NCBI GenBank assembly: GCA_965222065.1
Contig: OZ244933.1
Span: 2,294,001-2,358,000, forward strand
Source of the DNA: GM7GCV1 sp965222065
GTDB taxonomy: Bacteria; Pseudomonadota; Gammaproteobacteria; Pseudomonadales; GM7GCV1
Reading direction: 5' to 3'
DNA: 64,000 bases
Shown: piece by piece, positions 1 to 8,979 of the stretch
How positions within the stretch are numbered: position 1 is the first letter of the stretch
Layout of the letters: every line of letters begins with the position of its first letter
Translations under genes and position numbers: made by a program
The notes under the pieces: model-generated
The model's input: only the letters and a program-made list of their open reading frames with translations
Database searches by the model: none
What the model was told of the DNA's origin: nothing

Positions 1-1164
1 AACCGACAACATAACCCAGCCCAAAAGCGCACCCAAAATGAGGGTCATAATGGGCTGAATCATTGCTTGCAGTTTATCTATCGAATCCTTGATGTCCCGC
101 TCGTAAAAATATGACACGTTCAGCAGCGCCTTGTCGAGCTGGCCCGTGGTTTCGCCAATTTTGATCATGCGCAGTACCAGCGGCGGAAACATGCCGGATG
201 TCTCCAGGCTCTGTGAAATGGGGTCCCCTTGCTCTATATCTTCCTTGGCGCGAACGATGGCCTGCCGGATGACGCGATTACTGATGATTCCCTCCGCGAT
301 CTCAAAAATGCCCAGAATGGGCACGCCGGCGGCATACATCATGGCGAAATAATTGGCGAAGCGGGACAGGTAGATTTTTTGCAGTACCGGACCCAGCTTG
401 GGAATGCGCAGTGTCATGGCGTCAAATATCTTGTGCGCCGGCTCGCTGGTGGCAACGGCCCCCTTGATACCAAAAAAGATCACAAAAGGGGCCATCAGGC
501 ACAGATACCAGTAGTTGACGATAAAGTCAGAGGTCGCAATCAGTGCCAGCGTGTAACCCGGAAGGTCCTGTCCCATGTTGACAATAAATTCGACCAGCTG
601 GGGAACCAGATAAATCATCAGGAAAAACAGTACCCCGAAAACAACCATGCCGACGATAATGGGCGACATCATCAGCTTCTTGGTGGATTGGGACAGTTCG
701 TCCTGCCATTTGATCATCTCGGAAAGCGAGGTAAATACTTGCCCCAGGTTTCCGCTGGCCTCACCGGCATGAATCAGGTTGACGAAGAGTGTGTCGAATA
801 TCTTCGGGTACATGGTGAGGGCCTGGGAAAGTGTTTTACCGCCCTCAATCGCTTCAATAATGTTAGCCAACACTTCCTTAAAGTAAGGGTTTTCCATGCT
901 GTCACGCAGGTCGGTCAAGCCGTCCAGCAGGGGCACACCGGCATTGGTGAGCTGTCCCATGTGCAGACAAAAAACAATAAGCTCCCGGCGTTCAACTTTC
1001 TTGGGCGTTAGCGAGAAGCTGGGTTTATTACCTACTTTGGCCGAGATCAGGTCCAGCTTCATTTTGGAGAGGCGAGACTCCAGGTCCGCCTCATTGGCTG
1101 CCTCAATATTTCCCTGGCGAATTTCGCCTTCATGGGAAATGGCCTTGTACCGATAAAGGGTCAC
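1..1164 (-). CDS. mshG: MSHA pilus inner-membrane platform protein (MshG-like), C-terminus cut by window edge
   Basis: Type II secretion system F-domain protein, the polytopic inner-membrane platform on which the assembly ATPase acts. A GTG at 1162-1164 begins a frame reading TLYRYKAISHEGEIRQGN, a typical GspF/PilC/MshG N-terminus, and the frame stays open to base 1 (388 codons). Two T2SF repeats are visible, with long hydrophobic stretches between and after them. The frame is still open at the window edge, so the C-terminus is missing. It lies 14 bases after the mshE stop, in the mshL-N-E-G order of MSHA loci. The start is a GTG, chosen because it gives the family N-terminus. The MshG name rests on its neighbours; the family call is firm. 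Confidence 0.88.
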   Translation of the reverse strand, partial: MTLYRYKAISHEGEIRQGNIEAANEADLESRLSKMKLDLISAKVGNKPSFSLTPKKVERRELIVFCLHMGQLTNAGVPLLDGLTDLRDSMENPYFKEVLANIIEAIEGGKTLSQALTMYPKIFDTLFVNLIHAGEASGNLGQVFTSLSEMIKWQDELSQSTKKLMMSPIIVGMVVFGVLFFLMIYLVPQLVEFIVNMGQDLPGYTLALIATSDFIVNYWYLCLMAPFVIFFGIKGAVATSEPAHKIFDAMTLRIPKLGPVLQKIYLSRFANYFAMMYAAGVPILGIFEIAEGIISNRVIRQAIVRAKEDIEQGDPISQSLETSGMFPPLVLRMIKIGETTGQLDKALLNVSYFYERDIKDSIDKLQAMIQPIMTLILGALLGWVMLSV

Positions 1165-1178
1165 TGCAGAGTCTCCCT

Positions 1179-2915
1179 TTAATCCAGTAATCGGTAGGTA
1201 AGGTCGACCAGGCGAGAGATATCTTCCAAACTGGTGGTGCCATCGAGAACCCGACGACAGGCATCTTCCGCCAGGGAACAAAAGTTCTGGTGTTTGGCGG
1301 CCTCGCGTATGTCCCTGGCGCTCGCACGACGGGTAATCAGGTCATCTATCTCGCTCGTGATCTTGAGAATTTCGATGATTGACGCCCGGCCAGAATAGCC
1401 TTGCCCTTCACATTGTTCACAGCCATGTGCCTCGTAAATAATCACGTCGTCCTGAAACTCTTCACAGCCGAGCATTTTCTTTTCCATCTCGGTTGCCGCA
1501 TGAGGTTCCCGGCAAAAAGTGCATAGTCGTCTGACCAGACGCTGGGAAATCACGCCAATCAGGTTGCCGGCAATGACGTCCGGCAATACACCAATATCCA
1601 GCAACCGTGGTATTGCGCCCACCGCCGAATTGGAGTGAAGCGTGGAGAACACCTGGTGACCTGTCATGGCTGCGCGGAATGCCATCTCGGCAGTTACCTG
1701 GTCACGTATTTCACCGACCAGAATGATGTCCGGGTCCTGGCGCATCATGGAGCGAATACCTTCGCCAAATCCCATATTGATCGCTTCATTGACTGAAGAT
1801 TGCCGGATCAGCGGCATGGGATATTCCACCGGGTCTTCCATGGTCATGATATTTACCTGCTCGGTATTCATATGATTGAGCACGGAATAGAGTGTGGTGG
1901 TTTTCCCCGACCCGGTCGGCCCACTGACCAGGATAATGCCTTCAGGTCTGGCCAGAAGAAGCTTGAGCAGAGCCAGGTTTTCTTCAGTCAGACCCAATTT
2001 CTCCATGGGCACAATGCCCTTCTTTCGGTCAAGGATACGCAGTACAACGTTCTCCCCATGAGCGGTAGGCTGGGAAGCCACCCGGAAATCCACCTGTCGG
2101 CCAACCAGCGAAAGTGAAATGCGACCATCCTGGGGAATCCGGGATTCGGCAATATCCATACCACTGATAACTTTCAGCCGCACGACCATGGCGGGCCAGT
2201 AGCTTTTATGCAGGCTGCGAACCTGGCGCAATACACCGTCGATCCGGTAACGGATGCGCAGGAAGGCTTCTTCCGGCTCAAAGTGAATGTCTGATGCGCC
2301 GCGCTGGACGGCGTCGGCAAGCAGCGCGTTGACCAGCCGTACCATCGGGTGGCTGTAGCCCCGATCGTCTTCGGCCAGGCTTTCAAAATCCAGTTCCCCG
2401 GTTTCGATCTCATTAAGAATGCCATCGATGGAGAGCTCAAAACCATAGAAGTTCTCAATGGTTCGCAGGATTTCATCCTGGCCGGCAAGTACCGTCGTAA
2501 TTTTCAACCGGGATTTGTTTTGTGCCCGTACCTGGTCGAGGGCAACGATGTTGTAGGTGTCTGACATTGCCAGTGTCAGATGATGTTCGTTTTCGTCGTA
2601 GGAGAGGGGAAGAACGTAATGCCGCCGTGCGAGCGCCTGGTCAACCATATTGATGGATTTGGGATCTGGAACTGCCTGGGACAGGTCAATACTGGTTTGG
2701 CCGGTATTTTCACTCAGCGCATCACGAACAATGGATTCCGTCACGAACCCCAGGTTGATCAGTATCTGGCCAATCAGCTGGTGCTTTTTTTGTGACCGCT
2801 GTTCAGTCAGGGCAATATCGAGCTGATCCTGGGTGATTGAACCCTGGTCGACAAGTACCTCACCAAGCCGTTTTTTTGACTCGGATTCTGAATCGACGAC
2901 TTCTGCTAACTTCAT
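1179..2915 (-). CDS. mshE: MSHA pilus assembly ATPase MshE (GspE/PilB family)
   Basis: Cytoplasmic hexameric ATPase that drives MSHA pilus extension. The N-terminal MshEN domain carries the RLG-x-x-L-V-x-x-G-x-I pattern at residues 16-27, known in the family as a c-di-GMP-binding site. The second half of the motif (QLIGQILINLGFV) is close but not identical to consensus. Walker A is GPTGSGKTT at 332-340, and the Walker B region is DIILVGEIRD at 396-405. The zinc-binding tetracysteine is C465, C468, C499 and C502. At 578 aa it matches the family. Its ATG overlaps the upstream mshN stop (ATGA), so the two are translationally coupled. Pilus output is probably controlled by c-di-GMP (inference from the domain). 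Confidence 0.95.
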   Translation of the reverse strand: MKLAEVVDSESESKKRLGEVLVDQGSITQDQLDIALTEQRSQKKHQLIGQILINLGFVTESIVRDALSENTGQTSIDLSQAVPDPKSINMVDQALARRHYVLPLSYDENEHHLTLAMSDTYNIVALDQVRAQNKSRLKITTVLAGQDEILRTIENFYGFELSIDGILNEIETGELDFESLAEDDRGYSHPMVRLVNALLADAVQRGASDIHFEPEEAFLRIRYRIDGVLRQVRSLHKSYWPAMVVRLKVISGMDIAESRIPQDGRISLSLVGRQVDFRVASQPTAHGENVVLRILDRKKGIVPMEKLGLTEENLALLKLLLARPEGIILVSGPTGSGKTTTLYSVLNHMNTEQVNIMTMEDPVEYPMPLIRQSSVNEAINMGFGEGIRSMMRQDPDIILVGEIRDQVTAEMAFRAAMTGHQVFSTLHSNSAVGAIPRLLDIGVLPDVIAGNLIGVISQRLVRRLCTFCREPHAATEMEKKMLGCEEFQDDVIIYEAHGCEQCEGQGYSGRASIIEILKITSEIDDLITRRASARDIREAAKHQNFCSLAEDACRRVLDGTTSLEDISRLVDLTYRLLD

Positions 2916-4363
2916 GGTTCCAGCGAGGTTTCCAACCGTTCAATACGAGCGTTGAGTATAGCAACATCAATATTGTCGCCTGTTTTGACCAATGCCCCGG
3001 CTCTTCTGTATTCAGCCAGGGCAGCATCCATCTCGCGCAAGTGCTCAAGCGAAACAGCAAGATTGTAAACGTATTGCGACGGAATACCCTGGGAAGAATC
3101 GACCAGCGAAATAGCCTGTTGATAGGATCCGGCTGCTTCACTCCAGCGCTGCTGACGGGCAAAAAGGTTGCCCAGCATGTAGGGGATAAAAGCCTGGTCG
3201 GGGTAGCTGTTGTGCAACGATTGCAAGGTCGCTTCGTAATCCAGGCTGTTGGTACGGGAGGTCCTGATCAGTCCCGCCTGGGCAACCAGATGCTGGGGGT
3301 CCAATTGCAGGATTCTGGCATAGGTATTTTTCGCCTGGGCCATATTACCCGTCTCGATATGGACCTGAGCAAGGTATTCCAGTGCCCTGAGGTTATTCGG
3401 CTGGTTACGCAAAATGGCATTGAGCTCGTTTCTGGCAGCTTCCCATTCGCCCTGCTGTATATTCTCACGGGCAAAATTCAGTGCGTCCTGGCTACCCGCA
3501 ATACGCTGGGGTGTTGCAATCGTAAAGACGGTGGGCTGCTCGGAAATGATAGTGGTGTCGGCTACAGCGGCAGCCTGTTCCTGCGAGGCAGAGGAAACCA
3601 GGGCATTTACGGCCGAGATTGTCTCATCAACTTCCGTTTGGGCGGGATTTTCAGGTGGCTCACTGGTCGGGCCTATGGTGGTCTGGGTTGGTTCAGGCTG
3701 CGACGGTTGTGGAACAGCCGCAGTGTCCTCCTGGCTGTCTGGGGTGGCACCGGCATCCGCTGTCGTCGAGCTTTCCAGGAAACCCCGCTGGCTACCCGGT
3801 GTGATATTTGCGTAAGGTGAGCTCTGGTTGCTTAGCTGCCAGTAGAGGACAGCAAAAACACCGCCCATAAGCAGCAGGACAATTCCCGCGATCCAGGCCA
3901 GGGTTTTTTTTCGCGTCCTGGCCGGTTTGGTGCGAACTTTCGAAACCTCGGGTTGTTTGGGCTGGGGATTGGTCCGATCGGTCAGTCGTCGTCCGACGGC
4001 TCCATCTGCGGCCGGCTCATCGTAAGCAGATCTGTTATCCAGCGCAGTTTGTTGCTGGTTATCTTCTTCCAGTTGGTAATCTGATACGGGCTCTTCTATG
4101 GCTTCATAGACAGCTTTTCGTGGCTCTTCCTCGCCGGGTTCCGATGTATCTGGCTGTGATGGTTCGGAAAGCGCAGGCTCATAAGAAAGTTCGAGATCAG
4201 GAGCAGGGCTCTCCGGTGTTGATTCCGGTTCCTCCTGTGAAGCGCCCGGACCGGCGTCCCGATCTTCAAGCTCAAGAGAAAAGTCTTGGGTTTTCCCGGT
4301 CGCTTCCTTCTCTTTTCGCTTGGCTTCCTCGGCCTTTCTTAGCGCTTCGATTAGACGTGTCAT
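2912..4363 (-). CDS. mshN: MSHA biogenesis protein MshN-like, membrane-anchored TPR protein
   Basis: Bitopic inner-membrane protein with periplasmic TPRs, expected to help assemble the MSHA secretin and pilus machinery. It opens with a basic/acidic helix (MTRLIEALRKAEEAKR) typical of this family. A long acidic, Pro/Glu/Ser-rich cytoplasmic linker follows to about residue 150. There is one transmembrane helix at about 154-175, a low-complexity Ser/Thr/Pro/Gln linker, and several TPR-like units from about 300 to the end. In canonical MSHA loci an AAA ATPase (mshM) precedes mshN. Here mshN follows mshL after only 57 bases, so mshM is absent at this place. It overlaps mshE by four bases. Confidence 0.85.
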   Translation of the reverse strand: MTRLIEALRKAEEAKRKEKEATGKTQDFSLELEDRDAGPGASQEEPESTPESPAPDLELSYEPALSEPSQPDTSEPGEEEPRKAVYEAIEEPVSDYQLEEDNQQQTALDNRSAYDEPAADGAVGRRLTDRTNPQPKQPEVSKVRTKPARTRKKTLAWIAGIVLLLMGGVFAVLYWQLSNQSSPYANITPGSQRGFLESSTTADAGATPDSQEDTAAVPQPSQPEPTQTTIGPTSEPPENPAQTEVDETISAVNALVSSASQEQAAAVADTTIISEQPTVFTIATPQRIAGSQDALNFARENIQQGEWEAARNELNAILRNQPNNLRALEYLAQVHIETGNMAQAKNTYARILQLDPQHLVAQAGLIRTSRTNSLDYEATLQSLHNSYPDQAFIPYMLGNLFARQQRWSEAAGSYQQAISLVDSSQGIPSQYVYNLAVSLEHLREMDAALAEYRRAGALVKTGDNIDVAILNARIERLETSLEP

Positions 4364-4420
4364 CTCTTAATCCGGGCATACTGCAATAAAAGGTTGCATG
4401 GTTGCCGCCCTTGTCCCTGA

Positions 4421-6085
4421 TTAAGGGCTCCAGAAGTCAGACTTAAACTGGCTGCTACTATTGAGATTGGATCCCTGGTTTTTAGGCAATAATTCCCTGT
4501 AATCACTCAGGTCAGCATCAACGGAAGGCTGACGAACAACGACCGGACGAATAAAAATAACCAGTTCGGTTTTTGATGCGCGATCGTCACGGAAACTGAA
4601 TAGGTTTCCAAGGATTGGAACCCTGGAAATAGCAGGCAATCCATCTGTTTGTGTTTGCAGTGAATCCTGCATCAGCCCGCCCAGTAAGGCTGTCTGGCCA
4701 CTGAAGACCTTAAGCACCGACTCCACTTCCTGGATTTGGATTTCAGGGATTTGGTTGATAATCCCTTCTTCGGCAAGCACAGGGTTGGGGTCATTTACAA
4801 ATCCCGCAATACGGGAAATGGTTGGGCGCACATTCAGGGTCACCTGGTCATTTTCGCCAACCTGGGGTGTCACTAACATGGAAAAACCGACAGGAACCGT
4901 GTTAATGGTCGATTCGTAGGTTGCCTGACCTGTAGGCAGGCCATTCGCGTTTAGCGGAGCAGGTTCTACCTCAATAGTGAAAAAGACCCGGTTGTCCACG
5001 ACACGGAGCATTGCAGACTGGTTATTTAACGCCATGACCTTGGGGCTCGACAGGACTTGCGAATTACCGAATTGCGATAGCGCACGTACCGTGCCGGCGA
5101 TGTTGGACGAACCCTGATAGGTGAGAATGTTGGTAGGGGCGGCACTTAAATTGCCTGAAAGCGCATTTTGCTGGAATACAAAGTTGTCGCTTTGCCCGGC
5201 AATGGTTTCCCAGTCCACACCTGCCTGGTATTGATCATTTAGCGCGACTTCGACCACGGTGGCCTCGATCAGCACCTGCTGAAGCGAGCGGGTCTTGACG
5301 AAGTTAATAAACGATCGGACTTCGGCATGTTTTTCCGCGCTTGCCCTGATGGCGATCACGCCACTCTCGGCATTAATAATGACGTTTTGATTCATGCCTG
5401 CCTGGGCGTTGGCGTTCTGGGCTGGCGCCGCTGTACCCCCTTCTGTTTCCGAAAGTTCGGTCACCAGGGTAATCAGGTTCTCGCGCAGGGTTTCCCAAAA
5501 ATTATTCGATGATGTCTGTGAAATACTTGAGGACGAGCTTCCGCCGGTACCACTATCACCGAGTGTATTGGCGATACCTGAGTCAGAGGTGGATTCTCGA
5601 TTCACGTTCACGTAATCGATTCGATAGGTATCCCAGTATGGCCGGTCCTGCTCAACCAGAAGGTTGCCGTTGTAATCAATACTCCAGCGAATGTCGGCCT
5701 GTCGGGCAATTCGATCCAGTATTTGGGGAAGGGTCTGGTTGACCGCATTAATACTGATGCTTCCCTCAACTTCCGGATGGACGTCGACGTTAATACCGGC
5801 ATCGCGGGCGACAGTAAAAAGCAGTTCCCGAACAGGAAGGTCCTGTGCCGTAATAGAGTAGAGAGCAGGTGGCTCTTCGTCCCCGGAAGATTCAGCGGGA
5901 ACACCTGGTGGATCGACAATCTCCGGGATCTCGCCGGCATTGGTGGCTTCGTTACCGGCTTCCAGGTGTTTTCCCTGGTTCGAACGATCCGGTAGTGTTG
6001 CCCCGCAAGCGCCCAGAAAGGCAAACAGAAGACAAATGGCCAATCGGTCCTTGAGTTTTGTTTTTGGTTTATTCAAGTACCTCAT
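4421..6085 (-). CDS. mshL: MSHA pilus secretin MshL (outer-membrane lipoprotein)
   Basis: Outer-membrane secretin through which the pilus passes. It has a lipoprotein signal with lipobox LGAC (Cys27), then an STN-like domain from about residue 75 (LYSITAQDLPVRELLFTVA), and a Ser/Gly/Asn-rich linker around residues 165-195. A secretin N1-type domain (VIINAESGVIAIRASAEKH) and the C-terminal secretin beta-barrel region follow, with VLSSPKVMALNNQSA and TALLGGLMQDS blocks. At 554 aa the length is normal. It is the first gene of the visible minus-strand msh run. The genes mshI, mshJ and mshK, which normally precede it, are absent; the next upstream gene encodes a cyclic-nucleotide-binding protein. 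Confidence 0.92.
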   Translation of the reverse strand: MRYLNKPKTKLKDRLAICLLFAFLGACGATLPDRSNQGKHLEAGNEATNAGEIPEIVDPPGVPAESSGDEEPPALYSITAQDLPVRELLFTVARDAGINVDVHPEVEGSISINAVNQTLPQILDRIARQADIRWSIDYNGNLLVEQDRPYWDTYRIDYVNVNRESTSDSGIANTLGDSGTGGSSSSSISQTSSNNFWETLRENLITLVTELSETEGGTAAPAQNANAQAGMNQNVIINAESGVIAIRASAEKHAEVRSFINFVKTRSLQQVLIEATVVEVALNDQYQAGVDWETIAGQSDNFVFQQNALSGNLSAAPTNILTYQGSSNIAGTVRALSQFGNSQVLSSPKVMALNNQSAMLRVVDNRVFFTIEVEPAPLNANGLPTGQATYESTINTVPVGFSMLVTPQVGENDQVTLNVRPTISRIAGFVNDPNPVLAEEGIINQIPEIQIQEVESVLKVFSGQTALLGGLMQDSLQTQTDGLPAISRVPILGNLFSFRDDRASKTELVIFIRPVVVRQPSVDADLSDYRELLPKNQGSNLNSSSQFKSDFWSP

Positions 6086-6247
6086 TCTATGAGCCTTATA
6101 TGATAAAAATTCTTATTTTCCAGCAAGTTGTAAGGAAATCCTAGAAACGCATATAGAATATAACCTTCCACTGCCTGTACCCGCAACAACTATATACATT
6201 TGAAGCGCCACAAATCGCAATTAACACAAAAAATTGACATCGATCAA

Positions 6248-6790
6248 TTACACAGCTTCTGTGCGCTCCATGTAGTCAATAAGTTGATTGCTGGTTACCC
6301 GCAAGCGCTGCGAAAGCATGGTCACCAGCTTGATTAATACCTTGGCGCCGATGGTCGTGTTATCCAGGATGATTTTGACCATATCGTCTCTGTTGAGGAT
6401 GGCAAACACAGTAGTATCAATGGCAACGCAACTGGCAAAACGTGGTTCACCGTCAATCATCGACATTTCTCCCAGCGTCGCTCCCGCCCGGACAATGGTC
6501 ATGGGGCGAACATCACCGTGCGAATCCACTTTGACGATATTCACGCTGCCTGAAACAACCAGAAGCATAAAGTCGTCATGATCCCCTTCACGGATGATTT
6601 CCTGTCCGGGTCTGGCCCTGTAGGTTTTCAGGTAAGTACAGAGGATACCGACGTCTTCGTGTGTCAGGTCTTCGAAAAAGGGCGCATGCCCCATGAGTTC
6701 TTCGATCTTGTCCAGCATGTCCGTTGCCGAACCGAGATATTCGAGAGATTCCAGGACGCCGAGATGAGAGTGGTCGGATTCATTGTCCAT
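6248..6790 (-). CDS. stand-alone cyclic nucleotide-binding domain protein
   Basis: A 180-aa protein made of one Crp-like cNMP-binding fold (about residues 35-165). The phosphate-binding cassette region reads GEMSMIDGEPRFAS at 107-120. There is no C-terminal helix-turn-helix and no other effector domain, so it is not a Crp-type DNA-binding regulator; it more likely acts through a protein partner (inference). I chose the ATG at 6788-6790, which gives a natural MDNES start with a GGAG 10 bases upstream; the frame also runs open a further 75 codons upstream, without family character. It is the gene next upstream of mshL on the same strand, 162 bases away, so a role in pilus control is possible but unproven. 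Confidence 0.8.
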   Translation of the reverse strand: MDNESDHSHLGVLESLEYLGSATDMLDKIEELMGHAPFFEDLTHEDVGILCTYLKTYRARPGQEIIREGDHDDFMLLVVSGSVNIVKVDSHGDVRPMTIVRAGATLGEMSMIDGEPRFASCVAIDTTVFAILNRDDMVKIILDNTTIGAKVLIKLVTMLSQRLRVTSNQLIDYMERTEAV

Positions 6791-6922
6791 TTTTTTCGGC
6801 TCCGATGGGTACAGGATAAAGTGTAAAGAATAGGCTTTGTAAGGTGACAAGTCTATGGTAACTAACGGCATCATCGAAAGAAGATTTTGCCCTGGCCATT
6901 TTGCATGGTTCAATCGCCGACT

Positions 6923-8158
6923 ATGCGGGAAAGTTTTATCACCATACTTCTGGCTGTTCTTGCCATGACAGTGACGAGTACTCAGCTTAAGGCAGCTGAG
7001 GGGGATGACTTGCACTATACCCTTTATCGTACCTGGGCCCTGGCGCCACCTGAATCCGGGGACGCCTTCAAGATTACTGCTTTTCTGCCAGAAGCCTACC
7101 TGTTCCGGATACTTCAGAATGAGGCGGTGGAGGTATCGGGAAACTGGTACAGCCGGGTTATCACCCAGGATGGCGTTGAAGTGCTGCTTTATTCGGGGGC
7201 AATTTCTGACTGGACTTTCCGTCAGGCAGTTGGCTCACACGAGATTATCTTTAACAGCCCCTATCGTCTTTGCAAAACTCCTCGCTGCGACCGGGTTCTG
7301 GATGAACAGGTTTGGGAGGTTGCCCGCGGGGAGGCCTTTAAAATTACCGAGGGTCAGCCCGGGTATTCTGAGCAATTACAAATTTCCGCGACTCGTGGAA
7401 ACGACGTTCTTCGAGGTTATATCTCTGGCGAGGAACTGGAGGCGTTCTCCCAGAATGGCGCTCTGACCCGAACGGATCGGCGGGTACCAAGATATGACAT
7501 TCAGCGGTTTAAATCCGAAACATTGAGTACCCAGTGTGGCGAACGCATCCAGGCGGGCGATATACAGCCCATTGGTAGTCGTGATCAGCGATCAGCAACG
7601 ATTGCGCGGCTGCTTAAGATGGGCGAAGCGGTCGATGAGGATGTCGAAGAAGGTACCGAGAGAGATATCGAGACAGGTACTGAGAAAGGTATCGAAATTA
7701 CACGGGCATATGGCAGTGATGGCTATCAGTACTCGTTCTATTTGTACGAGGTTGAGGATCAGGCCTGGGAGGCGCAGTCTCCCGAACGCCGTTTTCAGAT
7801 GGCGGCCGGTTTTAGAAGCCAGTGCACGAACCTTGGGGACTCTGGCCAGTCTGTAGAAACCTATATCGATCATGTGGTGTTTGTAAATTCGCGCAACCAG
7901 ATCAACGGGGAACCGGTTCTGGTGGATATTCCCGCCCGTCTGTTTAATACCCCGCAGGATTTGCTGCAATACACCAATGATGCCTACATGATCAGTATTA
8001 ATAAGCCCGAGCATTTTGAGCAAGCGATGGAAATACTGACCACGAAGATTGGAGATCGGGCGCTTGCGGGCTATATGCTGACCGAGCTGAATCGAAGTTG
8101 CCGTTCAGAAATGCGGGTGCAGTACTCCGGTTCGGTTTGTCGGATTTATGATTATTAG
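6923..8158 (+). CDS. secreted protein of unknown function
   Basis: I do not recognise the family. The preferred ATG at 6923 gives a Sec signal peptide (MRESFITILLAVLAMTVTS, cleavage likely near LKA-AEG). In-frame starts at 6887 and 6905 would put extra residues before it. The mature part of about 385 aa is soluble and acidic. Residues 40-120 look like a beta-rich SH3-type region. Paired cysteines (CKTPRC, and SCRSE...SVCRIYDY at the end) suggest disulfides, fitting a periplasmic location. A 24-bp imperfect tandem repeat at 7652-7699 encodes an acidic GTE-rich patch. It is divergent from the cyclic-nucleotide-binding gene. No function is assigned. Confidence 0.75.
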   Translation: MRESFITILLAVLAMTVTSTQLKAAEGDDLHYTLYRTWALAPPESGDAFKITAFLPEAYLFRILQNEAVEVSGNWYSRVITQDGVEVLLYSGAISDWTFRQAVGSHEIIFNSPYRLCKTPRCDRVLDEQVWEVARGEAFKITEGQPGYSEQLQISATRGNDVLRGYISGEELEAFSQNGALTRTDRRVPRYDIQRFKSETLSTQCGERIQAGDIQPIGSRDQRSATIARLLKMGEAVDEDVEEGTERDIETGTEKGIEITRAYGSDGYQYSFYLYEVEDQAWEAQSPERRFQMAAGFRSQCTNLGDSGQSVETYIDHVVFVNSRNQINGEPVLVDIPARLFNTPQDLLQYTNDAYMISINKPEHFEQAMEILTTKIGDRALAGYMLTELNRSCRSEMRVQYSGSVCRIYDY

Positions 8159-8217
8159 TCGTTTGCCGGGGGCACACTTTTTCACTGACTTAAAAAACCT
8201 GCCGGGACAGGAACAAC

Positions 8218-8979
8218 ATGCAAAAAAACAAAGCTGAAAAGATCGCATTGATCACGGGAAGCAGCCGGGGGATAGGCGCGGCAACAGCGAGCCTGTTTGC
8301 CAGTCACGGCTACGCCGTTTGTATTAATTACCGATCAAACAAAACGGCAGCGGACCAGATAGCCAACAAGATAGTTAGCCAGGGAGGACGCTGTGTTTCC
8401 TGTCAGGCCGATGCCTCTTTAGAGGAAGATGTCGATCGGCTTTTCACCTTTGTCGATAACGAACTGGGGCCACTGGACTGCCTGGTCAACAATGTCGGTA
8501 TCCTGCAAAAGCAGAGCCGTCTCGAAAATATGACGGCCGAGAGAATTAATGAAACACTGACGAAAAATGTCACCAGTTATTTTATCTGCTCACGCGAGGC
8601 GATTAAGCGAATGTCGACCAGGCACGGAGGAAATGGCGGCACCATAATTAATGTTTCATCCGGGGCTTCCAAGCGTGGCGCAGCCAATGAGTTTATCGAC
8701 TATGCCGCGTCAAAGGGTGCCATTGATTCGCTCACCATTGGTCTTGCCAGGGAAGTCGTCGATGAAGGAATTCGTGTCAATGCTGTTCGCCCCGGCCTGA
8801 TTGATACCGAAATGCATATCGATAGTGGCGAGCCCGGCAGGGTGAATCGCCTGAAGGAAAACATCCCCATGAAAAGACCTGGCCAGCCTGAAGAAGTTGC
8901 CGAGGCGATCTGGTGGTTGGCGTCAGGGAAATCCTCGTTTATGACCGGCAGTTTCCTGGATTTAACGGGTGGCTTATGA
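8218..8979 (+). CDS. SDR-family oxidoreductase (FabG-like)
   Basis: NAD(P)-dependent short-chain dehydrogenase/reductase of 253 aa. The cofactor motif TGSSRGIG is at residues 13-20, NNVG at 91-94, catalytic Ser in NVSSGAS near 148, and YAASK with Tyr162 and Lys166. The C-terminal sequence PGLIDTEMH and the final LDLTGG are typical of FabG-type SDRs. The substrate cannot be read from sequence; a 3-oxoacyl or sugar substrate is equally possible. The stop overlaps the next start (ATGA at 8976-8979), so it is co-translated with the spermidine-synthase-like gene. Confidence 0.9.
   Translation: MQKNKAEKIALITGSSRGIGAATASLFASHGYAVCINYRSNKTAADQIANKIVSQGGRCVSCQADASLEEDVDRLFTFVDNELGPLDCLVNNVGILQKQSRLENMTAERINETLTKNVTSYFICSREAIKRMSTRHGGNGGTIINVSSGASKRGAANEFIDYAASKGAIDSLTIGLAREVVDEGIRVNAVRPGLIDTEMHIDSGEPGRVNRLKENIPMKRPGQPEEVAEAIWWLASGKSSFMTGSFLDLTGGL

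Noticed and set aside
131..1156. Plus-strand open frames over the first kilobase
   Set aside because: They lie opposite the mshG reading frame, have no recognisable family, and have no ribosome-binding sites. The minus-strand frame encodes a clear T2SF protein.
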